Source: Gracilaria gracilis
Lineage: Eukaryota; Rhodophyta; Florideophyceae; Gracilariales; Gracilariaceae
Length of the DNA: 64,000 nucleotides
Direction of reading: 5' to 3'
NCBI GenBank assembly: GCA_030374805.1
Contig: JARGSG010000191.1
Coordinates: 716,516 to 780,515 of the forward strand
The notes below the pieces were generated by a model. It did not search any database, had not been told where the DNA came from, and was given only the letters and a program-made list of their open reading frames with translations. Position 1 is the stretch's first letter. Each line of letters begins with the position of its first letter. The position numbers were made by a program, and so were the translations under genes. Positions 1-8,228 of the stretch are shown here, piece after piece.

Positions 1-770
1 CTCAATTACTGGGCGGAGGACATTGACTTCTTACTGGATGTTGTTGCCAACCGCGAACCACACGATACGGCAGATTGGGAGCTGGTACAGTCCGACTTTA
101 ACCACTGGGCAAATCTCAATGAACGTCCGACGAGAAGCGTAGAAAGTCTCAAGACAAGTTTGATAAAGTTGCCTACGTTAGAAAGAAGACTGGAGACCCA
201 ACAATTCCCCCGCATGTGCGCCGTGCGAAACTCATCTATCGGGACGTACAAGCCAAAGCCCTCTTGAAAGCGTTGGGTAAACCCGATGGCAACATGAATC
301 CCTCAACAGAAGATGTCCAGAAAGCAAGGCAAAGTGGTTCAATTCTTGGATTCCTTGCCAAGAAGCAAACACGACAGGAGTCAGTCCCCGACACAGGAGC
401 ATCTTCCAGTACTGTAGCAAAACCAGCAGCAAAAAAATCGAAGCATGTAGTCGATTTTCCCCTGGAACGCAGACTGCAACTAGACGTAGTGCGGCACATG
501 GAGACCATGACTTCTTCAATGCTCTCTATGGCCGAAATAATCAAGACCTCGCAGACCCAACCCCCGAAATATGACATCACGCAGCTGCGGGAGATTATCC
601 GCGAAGAACTTGGTGTCGCACTTCGTCTTCAGAACACCAAGATTGACACCGATGGTAAGACAACCGAAGCCCAAACACAGCCGCATGCTCCAAACAACGA
701 TTTGGAACGTAATCTTTTCACACCGTTCGCTACTCGACCTCCCGCTAATACCGAGCGTACACTGTTCTAA
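1..770 (+). pseudogene. Myb/SANT-like protein of a Harbinger-type element, 5'-truncated and frameshifted
   Basis: The reading frame enters from outside the window. Frame 1 reads an acidic, tryptophan-containing SANT/Myb-like segment (WAEDIDFLLDVV, then DWELVQSDFNHWANLNERPT and SVESLK) up to about 150. The sense then continues in frame 3 (DKFDKV, KKTGDPTIPPHVRRAKLI) to the stop at 768-770. One missing base at about 151-153 (CTCAAGAC where CTCAAGGAC is expected) explains the switch. The helical W-spaced block followed by a KKTGDP-x-PP-x-V-x-RAK linker is the pattern of the Myb/SANT-like DNA-binding proteins found beside PIF/Harbinger transposases. The tail is polar and low in complexity. It runs convergently into the DDE transposase remnant at 745-1935 and overlaps its end by 26 nt, as expected for a two-gene Harbinger element. 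The family assignment rests on pattern recognition. Confidence 0.6.
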
Positions 771-1935
771 TCTGATTATGGCCAATAGTTCTTGTTCGGA
801 AGTTCATCAGATGGCAACAAATTACCATTATGCGTAGCCGAGCCAATGGATTTACCGGGAGCAAACAAGATAACCTGCGAAAGGGACCTTTGAGAGCTTG
901 CACACCCTACTCTGCTGTCTGGCATCTCGACGGGTATATCTTTTGTAAGATCATATCTATAGCGTCCTCCTCAATAGAAAGTGGTATATATCGCTCATTT
1001 GCCTTCCGTGCCCGCACGAGTTTGTTGCCCGTCGCCGTAAAGCTGGGAGCAAACGCATTGTCTCCGAGGACTCTAAATGTGTGAGGCGTCATTTTTTCAG
1101 ATACTCTGGGCCAGTACAATCCAGATATGGCGGCCAAGCCGTGAGTCATGACACGAACCCGGGTACTTCACCGCTGCATGAACCAGTTCTCCTCCAAAGT
1201 TCCACACGAAAAGGTTAACAATCTCTACGGAACCAGTCAAACCGTTTAGAATGCGCGTTCTATCCGGCTTTCCTGCGGAGCGGAGTATTTTATACGAGCT
1301 CCATATGTAACAGCAAACACGTCTTCTTAGTACTGTGCAGTTTGTGGTCTTGCTTGAGCAAGTAACGACGCAGAGAATTGAATTTCAGAAAAGATTGGCC
1401 ATTACATTCTCGTTCCGGGTATTTTATTCGACGTTACGATGTCTTAGAGTACAGATAGTGCGAAATCAAGCCATGTAATAACTGAGGAGAAAACAAATCC
1501 AAAAATTGGACACATGGTATACATGGTATCTTCGCTACAAACGTACCAAAGCGCTAGTTCAAGTGTATCAACTGTACGGAGATGCGGCTTCCGTCCCCTT
1601 CTAGAGTTTTGGTTTGCGTATGGAGACCGCATTGGCTGCATATTTGACACTTTCTGAAAATTTGGGAGGAGTATAGAGGTTAGCTGTGGTTTAGTGATAT
1701 TCAACGCCGTTACAAAGTCATTTTGACCACCACAGGAGAGCAATTGGTACCAGGGAGTCGAACAGTTTGCGAGGATTGGTCTAATAAGTGCTTGTTTGTG
1801 ATATTGTCTCTTCTTTGATATGCGTCGGCGTGACGGCGGAGACTGGAAGAAAAACAGGACGGAAATGAACATGAAGTTGACCGTGCACTGGCAGAGCAAG
1901 AGCCATATTTGGAGAAGACGCATGTTCCTCATCAC
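745..1935 (-). pseudogene. PIF/Harbinger (DDE_4-type) transposase remnant
   Basis: Minus-strand fragments together read like one Harbinger-type DDE transposase. The N-terminal part (1935 to 1446) has the typical TALNITKPQL, SRRGRKPHLRTVDTLELAL and PIFGFVFSSV segments that precede the catalytic core. Around 1150-1260 the minus strand reads HAAVKYPGSCHDSRLAAISG. The next block (1149 to 907) has FRVLGDNAF and RARKANERY, matching the second half of the nuclease core. An in-frame TAG at 907-909 replaces the tryptophan expected in QTAEWGV; after it the frame continues (LKGPFRRL, CCHLMNFRTRT, NQIRTVY) to a TAG at 745-747. A stop at 1444-1446, the TAG and frame changes between 1150 and 1443 make it non-functional. 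The convergent SANT gene is its usual partner. Confidence 0.7.
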
Positions 1936-2567
1936 GGTGTTCTTTCATTTTTCGTTACAGAACAAAGTTGGTAGTACGGACGTTAGTAGAGTTGTATGTA
2001 AATAAGGAGCGTTAAGAGTACCAAACTTACTTTCAAGTTACGTCTGTTACTATGGATCGGGGTTGCCGATCCCGCTCCAGAATGACAATCTTCGGCAACT
2101 TGAAATTCGGTTTGGCGCCTTCCTATTCGCCACCGTTTGTCATTATCTCACTATAGCTTTTCCTGGATGACCCCACTGTAATGTCTGACACACTCAACGC
2201 ACAAACAGCTCGTCGCCGGACACCCAAGCCGCGCATGCACCGACGCTCCAGCCGCGCATCCTCGCGCGCCACGTGTACAAAAGTGTGAGCAGCTCCACCG
2301 ATACCGTTCCCATCTTATTTCTGGCAAGGCTGGACAGCGACTGCGAACGTTCGACTGCGAACGTTCGTTTGCCGTTGATGCGCTCCAATAGGCGTCCTTT
2401 ACGAAATATTGTTTCTACTACGTAGTTGTGCAAACTAACGGAGTCTCGTTTTGTTCCCGCTGTTATATAGTTCTCGCTGTTATGTAGTTTTGCGACCCCA
2501 CGGGATCTGGCTGTATACGTCGTCGTCGTCTCTTCGAAAACATTGAAACAATGGCTTGCATGATCGT
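1936..2567. other. Intergenic, transposon edge
   Basis: No convincing gene. It holds a terminal-repeat-like motif at 2165-2180 that recurs at 5363-5378, a short direct repeat of gactgcgaacgttc near 2338-2367, and a GC-rich patch around 2205-2275. The 79-codon minus frame across 2194-2433 shows no recognisable domain. Confidence 0.5.
2165..2180 (-). repeat. Terminal-repeat-like motif ending in TA
   Basis: GGATGACCCCACTG followed by TA. The same motif with one base change lies at 5363-5378, exactly where the WD40 gene fragment stops. Read on the minus strand it is TA-CAGTGGGGTCATCC, the form expected of a terminal inverted repeat preceded by a TA target. Both copies face the same way, so this copy must be the right end of a different element, or of a nested or rearranged one. 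No mirror-image left end was found in the window. Confidence 0.45.
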
Positions 2568-3199
2568 TTATTGCTGCAGTTCACAGAATCGAGGGCCACC
2601 ACCACCAGTTTCGTAAAAGAAGCCGAGCTTGCAGGTGCGGTAATACGCACGAGCAACTGCTGTGCCGAGCCACAGGCGGTGCTGTTGCGAGACGAGCTCC
2701 ATTCTCTTCGAGCCCCATGGACAGGGCGGCGGCGCCGGATGCGGCACACAACTGCCGTCCCCGAAACTGCACACGTGCGCGCTGCCATTGCGAAGCCAAA
2801 CGACGGCGCTCGCGCTGCCCAGCGAAACGAAAGAAGGGCTTTCGTCGAACGAGAAGTACAGCTGGGTCATGGCAAAAGTGGAACACAAGAGGTTAGTTGA
2901 GACGTATTGAGATATGTCGAAGGCGGTATAATTCGAAACTTACCAAGGAGGTTGGTCAAGGTGTTTCCTTCTACCGAGAAACGTTTGAAGGCGAAGGAGC
3001 TTGAATCGGCAGAGAAAGAAGCGGAGCAGTAAAGTTCGAACAGAGATGATAGAAACTGACGAAACGAATCACTAGTATTGCACAAAATCCCGTTTACGTA
3101 ACATTCTAACCAATAAAATTCAACCTTCAAGGACTTGAAAACCCTGCTTATGTCTCTCAACGCCGCTTTCCACAGACGCCGAGCAAGCCACACCATCAC
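2568..3199 (-). CDS. Possible small two-exon gene of unknown function
   Basis: Two open minus-strand segments can be joined by a plausible short intron. The upstream segment runs from 3199 to about 2949 and ends at a GTAAGT donor (plus ttac near 2941). The downstream segment starts after CCCAG near 2869 and runs to a stop at 2568. The second segment is GC-richer than its flanks and reads LYFSFDESPSF, SAVVWLRNGSAHV and GTAVARAYYRTCKLGFFYE. Spacing and hydrophobicity loosely recall proteasome assembly chaperone 4 (PAC4/PSMG4), but no residue pattern is decisive. The start codon and exon 1 are uncertain. It could be non-coding sequence beside the pogo element. Confidence 0.25.
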
Positions 3200-4959
3200 G
3201 CATCCTCAACATTTTTCAACTTCAAAGACGCAACGCGCGAAGCATGGCTCTCCTGAAAACGTTCCCTGGCCACCTGCGCTCGGGTTTTCAAAGAACGAAT
3301 CGGTGCTTCCACTTCCCCATACAACTGACACCGTACCCGAGCACGATGCTCTTCAAACGCCGTGCGTGCGTTTCGCTTTCGGATCCGCTCTAGATCTTCT
3401 TTCTGCTTTGCCGCTTTCTCCTTCTCAACAGCAGCTGCGCTCTTTCGGGCTTGCTCATCCCTATGAAGGCGCAAAAGGGACAAAGCTGCCTCCGATGTTA
3501 ACACTGCCCCGAACGTGGTGTCCAGAAATCCTTGACTTTGAACCCGTACGTTTCCAATAATCTCGTCTGCGCTTCTGGTACGAAAACGGTCTAACATATC
3601 GATCATTTCCTCCACAGAAACAATTTCATTGGGGTTCTCAAGGCTCTTTGGGCGTGCTTGGGCAAACAGACGGTACTCATCTAATGGCTGTATTCCTGTC
3701 TTCATGAAGCCTGCTTTGATATTGAAGGGTGTAAACGATGCTTCATATGCCTGCGTGATGATGCGACACACATCAAACTCGTTAAAAATATGATGAGAAG
3801 GAAGGCCCCGACTCGCTTTCTGACATAAATCACGAAAGCGCGCTTTGAATGGAGAGAATACGGCGACGTCTAGCGGCTGCGTCGTTCCGCTAGTGTGCGC
3901 TGGAAGGGCATAAGCGATGATTCCTGCCTCTCGAAATCGTTCAAGTACTGGTATGCCCATATGGGAGCGGTATCCGTCGTAGATCAAGAGCATCTTCCTC
4001 CCATTTTTACGAAGATCTTTAGTATCCTCGGCGAAAGCATCCGCCCATTCGTGAAAGATGGGATAATCTACAGCTGCCACATCTTTACGTGTGGTAACAA
4101 GACAGCCCCTCGGAAGAGTATCAGCAATTGTCTCTTCGTAAGATCGGAGAGGATCTGCACGTGTCTGGTAAGTTCTGATTCGGAGTCTGGTTCCTTGTAG
4201 GACTGCCAACGGTCTTGCTTTATCTCCGTTTGCATGCACTGCAGCTAGCAATGTGATCCTGTTCACGTTCTGAAATGTTGCGCCACAGGTCAGCATCTTA
4301 TGTGAACGCGTCGAATAAGCTTTGCGGCGGCTCCCTCCCTCTTTCCATGCAGATATACCTGTCTCGTCCACATTAACGATTCTTTTGGCGTCAATATTAT
4401 GCTCTTTGATTATATGTTCGATTTGAGCGAAGTGCGTTACCAGAGTTTTGGCGTTTGTGGCTTTGAACCTTGTTGCATCTTCATTGCGCTGCGAGCGGAA
4501 CAAGATACGATCACAATGACGGGCTTCGAATCCACGACAGAAACCGACGCCTAGACGATCATCAACAAAAGGCAGTGACTTACGCCTTGGGAACGGAAAG
4601 GTTTTCACCATCATCTCCACTACGTCTTTGAGATCCTCTCTGGTTAATGGTCTACCGTGCTCTGCGTAGTGACGAAGCACTTCAATGACTTTATCTTCTT
4701 CCTCTGGTTTGAGCGCAGTTCTGGAACCTTTTGGGTAACGTTCATTGAAGCGATGCGTGTACTGGTAATAAAACGTAGAGGACGGGAGACCGACTTTGAA
4801 TGCTGCCTTGCGTATGGAGCAACCCTTGCGAACCAGCCTGGCTGCTTTTAGAACTCGGGACAGTTTGGAGGAATCACGAGGTTTGAAGTTCCCGACGATG
4901 GGATTCTCAAAACGGTTGAAACCCAATCGGAGGTGTAGAGGTGGGCGAGGACGAGCCAT
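3196..4959 (-). mobile_element. pogo/Fot1-type (Tc1/mariner superfamily) transposase, intact
   Basis: An uninterrupted 587-residue transposase. Residues of about 35-80 form an HTH_psq-like helix-turn-helix (RKGCSIRKAAFKVGLPSSTF), followed by a CENP-B-like HTH region to about 160. The DDE_1 nuclease core follows with catalytic acidic residues in IVNVDETG, LLIYDGYRSHMG and HTSGTTQPLDVAVF, the DDD-type spacing of pogo-like enzymes. The C-terminal 100 residues are a charged, coiled-coil-like tail. There are no stops or frameshifts, so the copy looks recent or maintained. The right end of the element is probably 5363-5378, where a TIR-like motif abuts the severed WD40 fragment; the left end was not located. 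The ATG at 4957-4959 opens the only long frame. Confidence 0.88.
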
Positions 4960-5362
4960 ATTGGCTGCTGATCTGTGGCTCAGAAGGTTGTCTGGTTCTA
5001 CGGGAAGGTTGATTCTTTTATATTGAATGCGTTTGGCTCGAACGTGGAGAATGCGAGAGAAGGACCATGATGTGTGGTTGCGTTTGTCCGTTTGTTTCGT
5101 TGGATTGGGTTCTGTTTCGGTCTGTTTGCGCGAAGTGTATGGCTCTAATTAAGTTAAACGCATATCGATAGCATTTAGTGCTCTGCTTCGCTTTAGCTCC
5201 ACAAGAAAGTTGGAGTTCAAAACAATCACAGAGAACGACAGTGCTTCGTCTTCGAGGTGCAACTAGTTAAAAGAAACCATCTTTTTGTCGTTTTGTTTCA
5301 TATTTGACGCGCATGCGCACAAAACGGACTGTTCGAAACTTGAGGACACCTGATTCAATCAG
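4960..5362. other. 5' non-coding part of the pogo-like element
   Basis: AT-richer leader between the transposase start and its putative terminal repeat. It contains the palindrome CCTGATTCAATCAGG (5348-5362) directly inside the terminal motif. No other gene was seen. Confidence 0.5.
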
Positions 5363-5378
5363 GGATGACCCCGCTGTA
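5363..5378 (-). repeat. Putative terminal inverted repeat plus TA target of the pogo-like element
   Basis: GGATGACCCCGCTG then TA. On the minus strand this reads TA-CAGCGGGGTCATCC and truncates the WD40 coding sequence at 5379. It matches 2165-2180 with one difference. Confidence 0.5.
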
Positions 5379-5492
5379 GTGCGTTTGCACGTGCGCCGCC
5401 ACGTCCCACACGCGCAGCATCTTGTCATTATACGACACCCTCGCCACGTGCGTGCCATCCGCCGACAGCGCCACGCACTCGACGTCCGTCTC
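5379..5492 (-). pseudogene. Severed WD40 repeat of the TIR/NB-ARC/WD40 gene
   Basis: The minus strand reads one WD repeat: DVECVALSADGTHVARVSY then NDKMLRVWDVAAHVQTH. It is the direct continuation of the large receptor-like gene at 12515-16254. When the 7.0-kb gypsy element and one copy of its GTCTC duplication are removed, the two halves meet in frame at GYET/DVEC. Downstream the repeat runs straight into the pogo-like terminal motif at 5378. The gene's remaining 3' end is therefore displaced or lost. Confidence 0.88.
5488..5492. repeat. Target site duplication, left copy (GTCTC)
   Basis: GTCTC immediately precedes the TG of the left LTR; the same five bases follow the right LTR at 12515-12519. 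Five base pairs is normal for Ty3/gypsy integration. Confidence 0.93.
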
Positions 5493-5968
5493 TGTTATGG
5501 ATTACAGGCAATGCCATAATGGCCGCCTCACGGCGCGCCATTGTGGCCCAGCTGCCAACATGGCGCGCAATGCGGCGGCCATTATGGCAGCCCTGCACGC
5601 AATCCGGCGCGGAAAAGAGATGATTGCGCCGTAGCGCGGCGCTCTCATCTCTCTATAAAAGCGCCGCGCCGGACCGCGCAACCGTCTCCCTTCTCTCTGG
5701 CCCCACGCCTCGAACGGACAGAAGTGCCCCTTAGTGCCTTCTCCGCCAGCAAGGCTTCCTACATTATAATAAACAATACTTTATTAATGTTCTAAATTTG
5801 TGTTTTCTAAAAGTTTCGTAAAGTTCTGAAAGTTTACTAAAGTCTGAAAGTATACCAAGTTTGCAAAAGTTTGCATAAGTCTCAAAAGTAAGTCCAATTT
5901 ATTGAAAGTAATAAAGTATTCTTTCAATAAAATTAAGTCCAAAGTTTGCTATTAAATCAATTATTACA
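5493..5968 (+). repeat. 5' long terminal repeat
   Basis: 476 bp, TGTTATGG...ATTATTACA. The left half is GC-rich with TATAAAA at 5654-5660 and a polyadenylation-type AATAAA at 5768-5773. The right half is AT-rich with repeated aaagtt/aagtcc runs. It is 99.4% identical to the 3' LTR. Confidence 0.95.
5654..5660 (+). promoter_or_regulatory. LTR TATA box
   Basis: TATAAAA in the U3-like GC-rich half of the LTR, about 110 bp upstream of the AATAAA. The same motif is present in the 3' LTR. Confidence 0.6.
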
Positions 5969-5970
5969 AT

Positions 5971-5982
5971 TGGTAGCATCGC
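5971..5982 (+). promoter_or_regulatory. Candidate primer-binding site
   Basis: TGGTAGCATCGC starts two bases after the LTR end. TGG is the complement of the tRNA CCA tail, as expected for tRNA priming of minus-strand DNA. The tRNA species was not identified. Confidence 0.5.
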
Positions 5983-6298
5983 TACTATAATCGTTGCTAA
6001 CGTTATAAATTCTATTTATTTATCTATATCTGTATGTTTTACATAACTACTTATATACTTATCTAAATATCTATTTTTCTATTTTTCTATTTAAGTGGTT
6101 AACTCTCCAAAGGTGTGCCACGTGGCCACGGAAGTGAAACCAAAGCAGGACCGTAAACGCTCCGCTTCTCCTAAGAAATTGGAAATAGAAATTAAACCAA
6201 GTTGTCCTAATACTCCACCGAGACCGCCGTCACCTTCCCCGCCCCCCAAGAAAAAGTAAAAAACCGTCCAAACGGACAAATCTACTGAGGTCGAGTCA

Positions 6299-7018
6299 GT
6301 GCACTCGTCCTCTAACAAGACGTCTAAATCAAAGGGCGGGGCTCCGAAGGGTGGTAGGCTTACGTTATTCGCCAAACGTGGTGACGTAGTTGCGAAAAGC
6401 CCTACGTTTAGGACTAGTCTTCCGAGACCTATTCGCCGCAATAACCTTAACTCAAGGCCAGCCCCCTATCAACTTCCCGGGGACGACGTCTATCGTCCAA
6501 TCACTACGCGCCATTTGGGTGATGCTGATGGTGATAGGATTGAAGAGATTGTAACGCGAGTCAATCGCAACCGCATAAAAGGCCGTCACTTTGATAGGCA
6601 GGAGATCCGCACGGGACAGCGAGAGCATCGTGCACGTGATTTGTGTCGAGACTGTAAAATTCATAAGTCACCCACGGTCTCGTGGACCGACCACAACGCT
6701 TCGTCCCAGCACCTGCGAGCAGCTGTAAACAACTCCGGGTTTGGAGCCGCACGCCACCAGGTCTTGCTGGATTACGGGGATAAGTTAAAAGTCCACTGTC
6801 CAGTGTGTAATCTCTGTTGTAAGGACGTGCTCTCGTGGGGTCATCATTACATGACCGAGGCCCACGTGGAGAGGGTCAAATTATTCCTTGAAGTTGCCAG
6901 CGCAGCAACCTTGCCAGGTGGACGTCCTTTCACGACTATTGCAAGGGCTCCGAAGGAAACCGTGGACTCTATTAGCCAGGTTACGAATCACCTGAGGACC
7001 AGGCGTGGTAATCATTAA
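6299..7018 (+). CDS. Accessory ORF upstream of gag, U1-type zinc finger
   Basis: An open frame between the 5' LTR and gag encodes a basic protein with a C-terminal CPVC...H-x5-H finger (C-x2-C-x12-H-x5-H, near 6806-6870). This resembles the U1/matrin-type fingers that bind double-stranded or structured RNA. There is no ATG at the start: the frame can open with GTG at 6299. Upstream, the same frame reads a coherent basic, proline-rich stretch from about 6094 to a TAA at 6257-6259, so the original protein was probably longer, or is reached by splicing or readthrough. It is not part of the standard gypsy gene set. The function is unknown; an RNA-binding role is inference from the finger. Confidence 0.5.
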   Translation: MHSSSNKTSKSKGGAPKGGRLTLFAKRGDVVAKSPTFRTSLPRPIRRNNLNSRPAPYQLPGDDVYRPITTRHLGDADGDRIEEIVTRVNRNRIKGRHFDRQEIRTGQREHRARDLCRDCKIHKSPTVSWTDHNASSQHLRAAVNNSGFGAARHQVLLDYGDKLKVHCPVCNLCCKDVLSWGHHYMTEAHVERVKLFLEVASAATLPGGRPFTTIARAPKETVDSISQVTNHLRTRRGNH

Positions 7019-7126
7019 GTTCATTGAATTATTGAGACATTGCTTGATTGATTATTGGTGATTGCTTCACTTGATAATTGCGTAATAAATTCGATTGTTA
7101 TATTGGGTTAATAATTGTTCCCTAAA

Positions 7127-7999
7127 ATGTCTAATCCAGGAACCCCCTCGTTTGAGCAAAGCGTGCAGGCAATCCAAGAGTTGCAAGTGCAGGTCACGCA
7201 ATTGACTCAACAATTGAATAGTGCTAACCAAGCCTTTGTAAATTTATCCAACAAGACGCGATCAGACTCCATCCTCAAGATAGGAAAACCAGATAAGTTT
7301 ACTGGCAAAGGAGTACGTAGTTGGATAACAAGTTTGGAGAACATCTTCGACAGTATGAGAGATGACCCTAATGATGAGCTGAAAATCACGTACGCCATCA
7401 GTTATTTGGGGGGAGACGCTTTACAATGGTACGAACTGATTACTATTAGTGGTGATCACCCCCAGACCTTTGAAGTATTTAAAGAAAAACTGATGCAATA
7501 TTTTGAACCAGTTAATAGGGAAATAAACGCCAGGAAAAAGCTTAGTGATCTAAAGCAAGAAGGGAGGCTAAGTACTGTTCGTTTATATAATCAAGAGTTC
7601 ACCAAATGGTTGCTACAAATCCCTACCATGTCGGATGCTGAACAAATATTCCACTATAGTCAAGGCCTGAGAACAAGAACTAGAATTGAGGTTGAAAAAT
7701 CAGAACCTCATAATATTCAAGAAGCTATGAAGATAGCTGACAGGCTTGACAATATATTTGCTAAGAATAATTGGGGAGCTAACCGCAATGTTGGCGGCTC
7801 CCGCAGCGCAAACCATGGGCCCACCCCTATGCAAATTGGGAATATTAATTCTCAACGAACAGCTCATGTATCAGGGGAAGAAAAGAAACGATGCTTAGAA
7901 GCCCGTCTTTGCTTCATATGTAAGAAGCAAGGTTGCGTAGCCAAAAACCATTATAATAATAATGGCCGAACTCCAAAAACTAGACTCAGCGCTAATTAG
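7127..7999 (+). CDS. gag: gag, capsid/nucleocapsid-like
   Basis: From ATG 7127, about 290 residues. An N-terminal coiled coil (QAIQELQVQVTQLTQQL) is followed by a retrotransposon gag domain (KFTGKGVRSWITSLENIF, LGGDALQWYELI, FEVFKEKLMQYFEP). A nucleocapsid knuckle lies near the end. The knuckle reads CFICKKQGCVAKNH, that is C-x2-C-x4-C-x4-H, with the last two ligands swapped relative to the usual CCHC order. The frame ends at 7999 and overlaps the protease frame, which lies in another phase. Confidence 0.85.
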   Translation: MSNPGTPSFEQSVQAIQELQVQVTQLTQQLNSANQAFVNLSNKTRSDSILKIGKPDKFTGKGVRSWITSLENIFDSMRDDPNDELKITYAISYLGGDALQWYELITISGDHPQTFEVFKEKLMQYFEPVNREINARKKLSDLKQEGRLSTVRLYNQEFTKWLLQIPTMSDAEQIFHYSQGLRTRTRIEVEKSEPHNIQEAMKIADRLDNIFAKNNWGANRNVGGSRSANHGPTPMQIGNINSQRTAHVSGEEKKRCLEARLCFICKKQGCVAKNHYNNNGRTPKTRLSAN

Positions 8000-8228
8000 C
8001 GAGCAATTAGCGCTACCGTGTAAGAGTATGAGTAAAAAAGTTAAAAAGAACAAAAAGTCAAATGTAGTCAAGCTATGTACCTTCTCACCATACCAAAGGA
8101 GAAGAAAGTCAAGGCGACAGTCAATGTTGCTATTCCATGGAAAAGTTAAGTCAAAGTCAGCACACCCATGTAATGTCCTAGTGGACAGTGGCTGTGAAGA
8201 AATTATAATTTCGAAAGAGTTTTGCTAA
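7962..8228 (+). CDS. Protease segment with DSG active site
   Basis: A short frame between gag and pol in a third phase. It contains a lysine-rich linker and the aspartic protease active-site strand NVLVDSGCEEIIISKEF near its end. The rest of the protease fold (LVPMDIS..., YDVILGMSWL) continues in the main pol frame from about 8221. The switch lies in the TTTT run at 8220-8223, where one base more than needed is present. This may be a mutated base or a +1 frameshift site. Entry from gag would also need a frame change, or reinitiation at ATG 7962. Confidence 0.7.
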   Translation: MAELQKLDSALISEQLALPCKSMSKKVKKNKKSNVVKLCTFSPYQRRRKSRRQSMLLFHGKVKSKSAHPCNVLVDSGCEEIIISKEFC

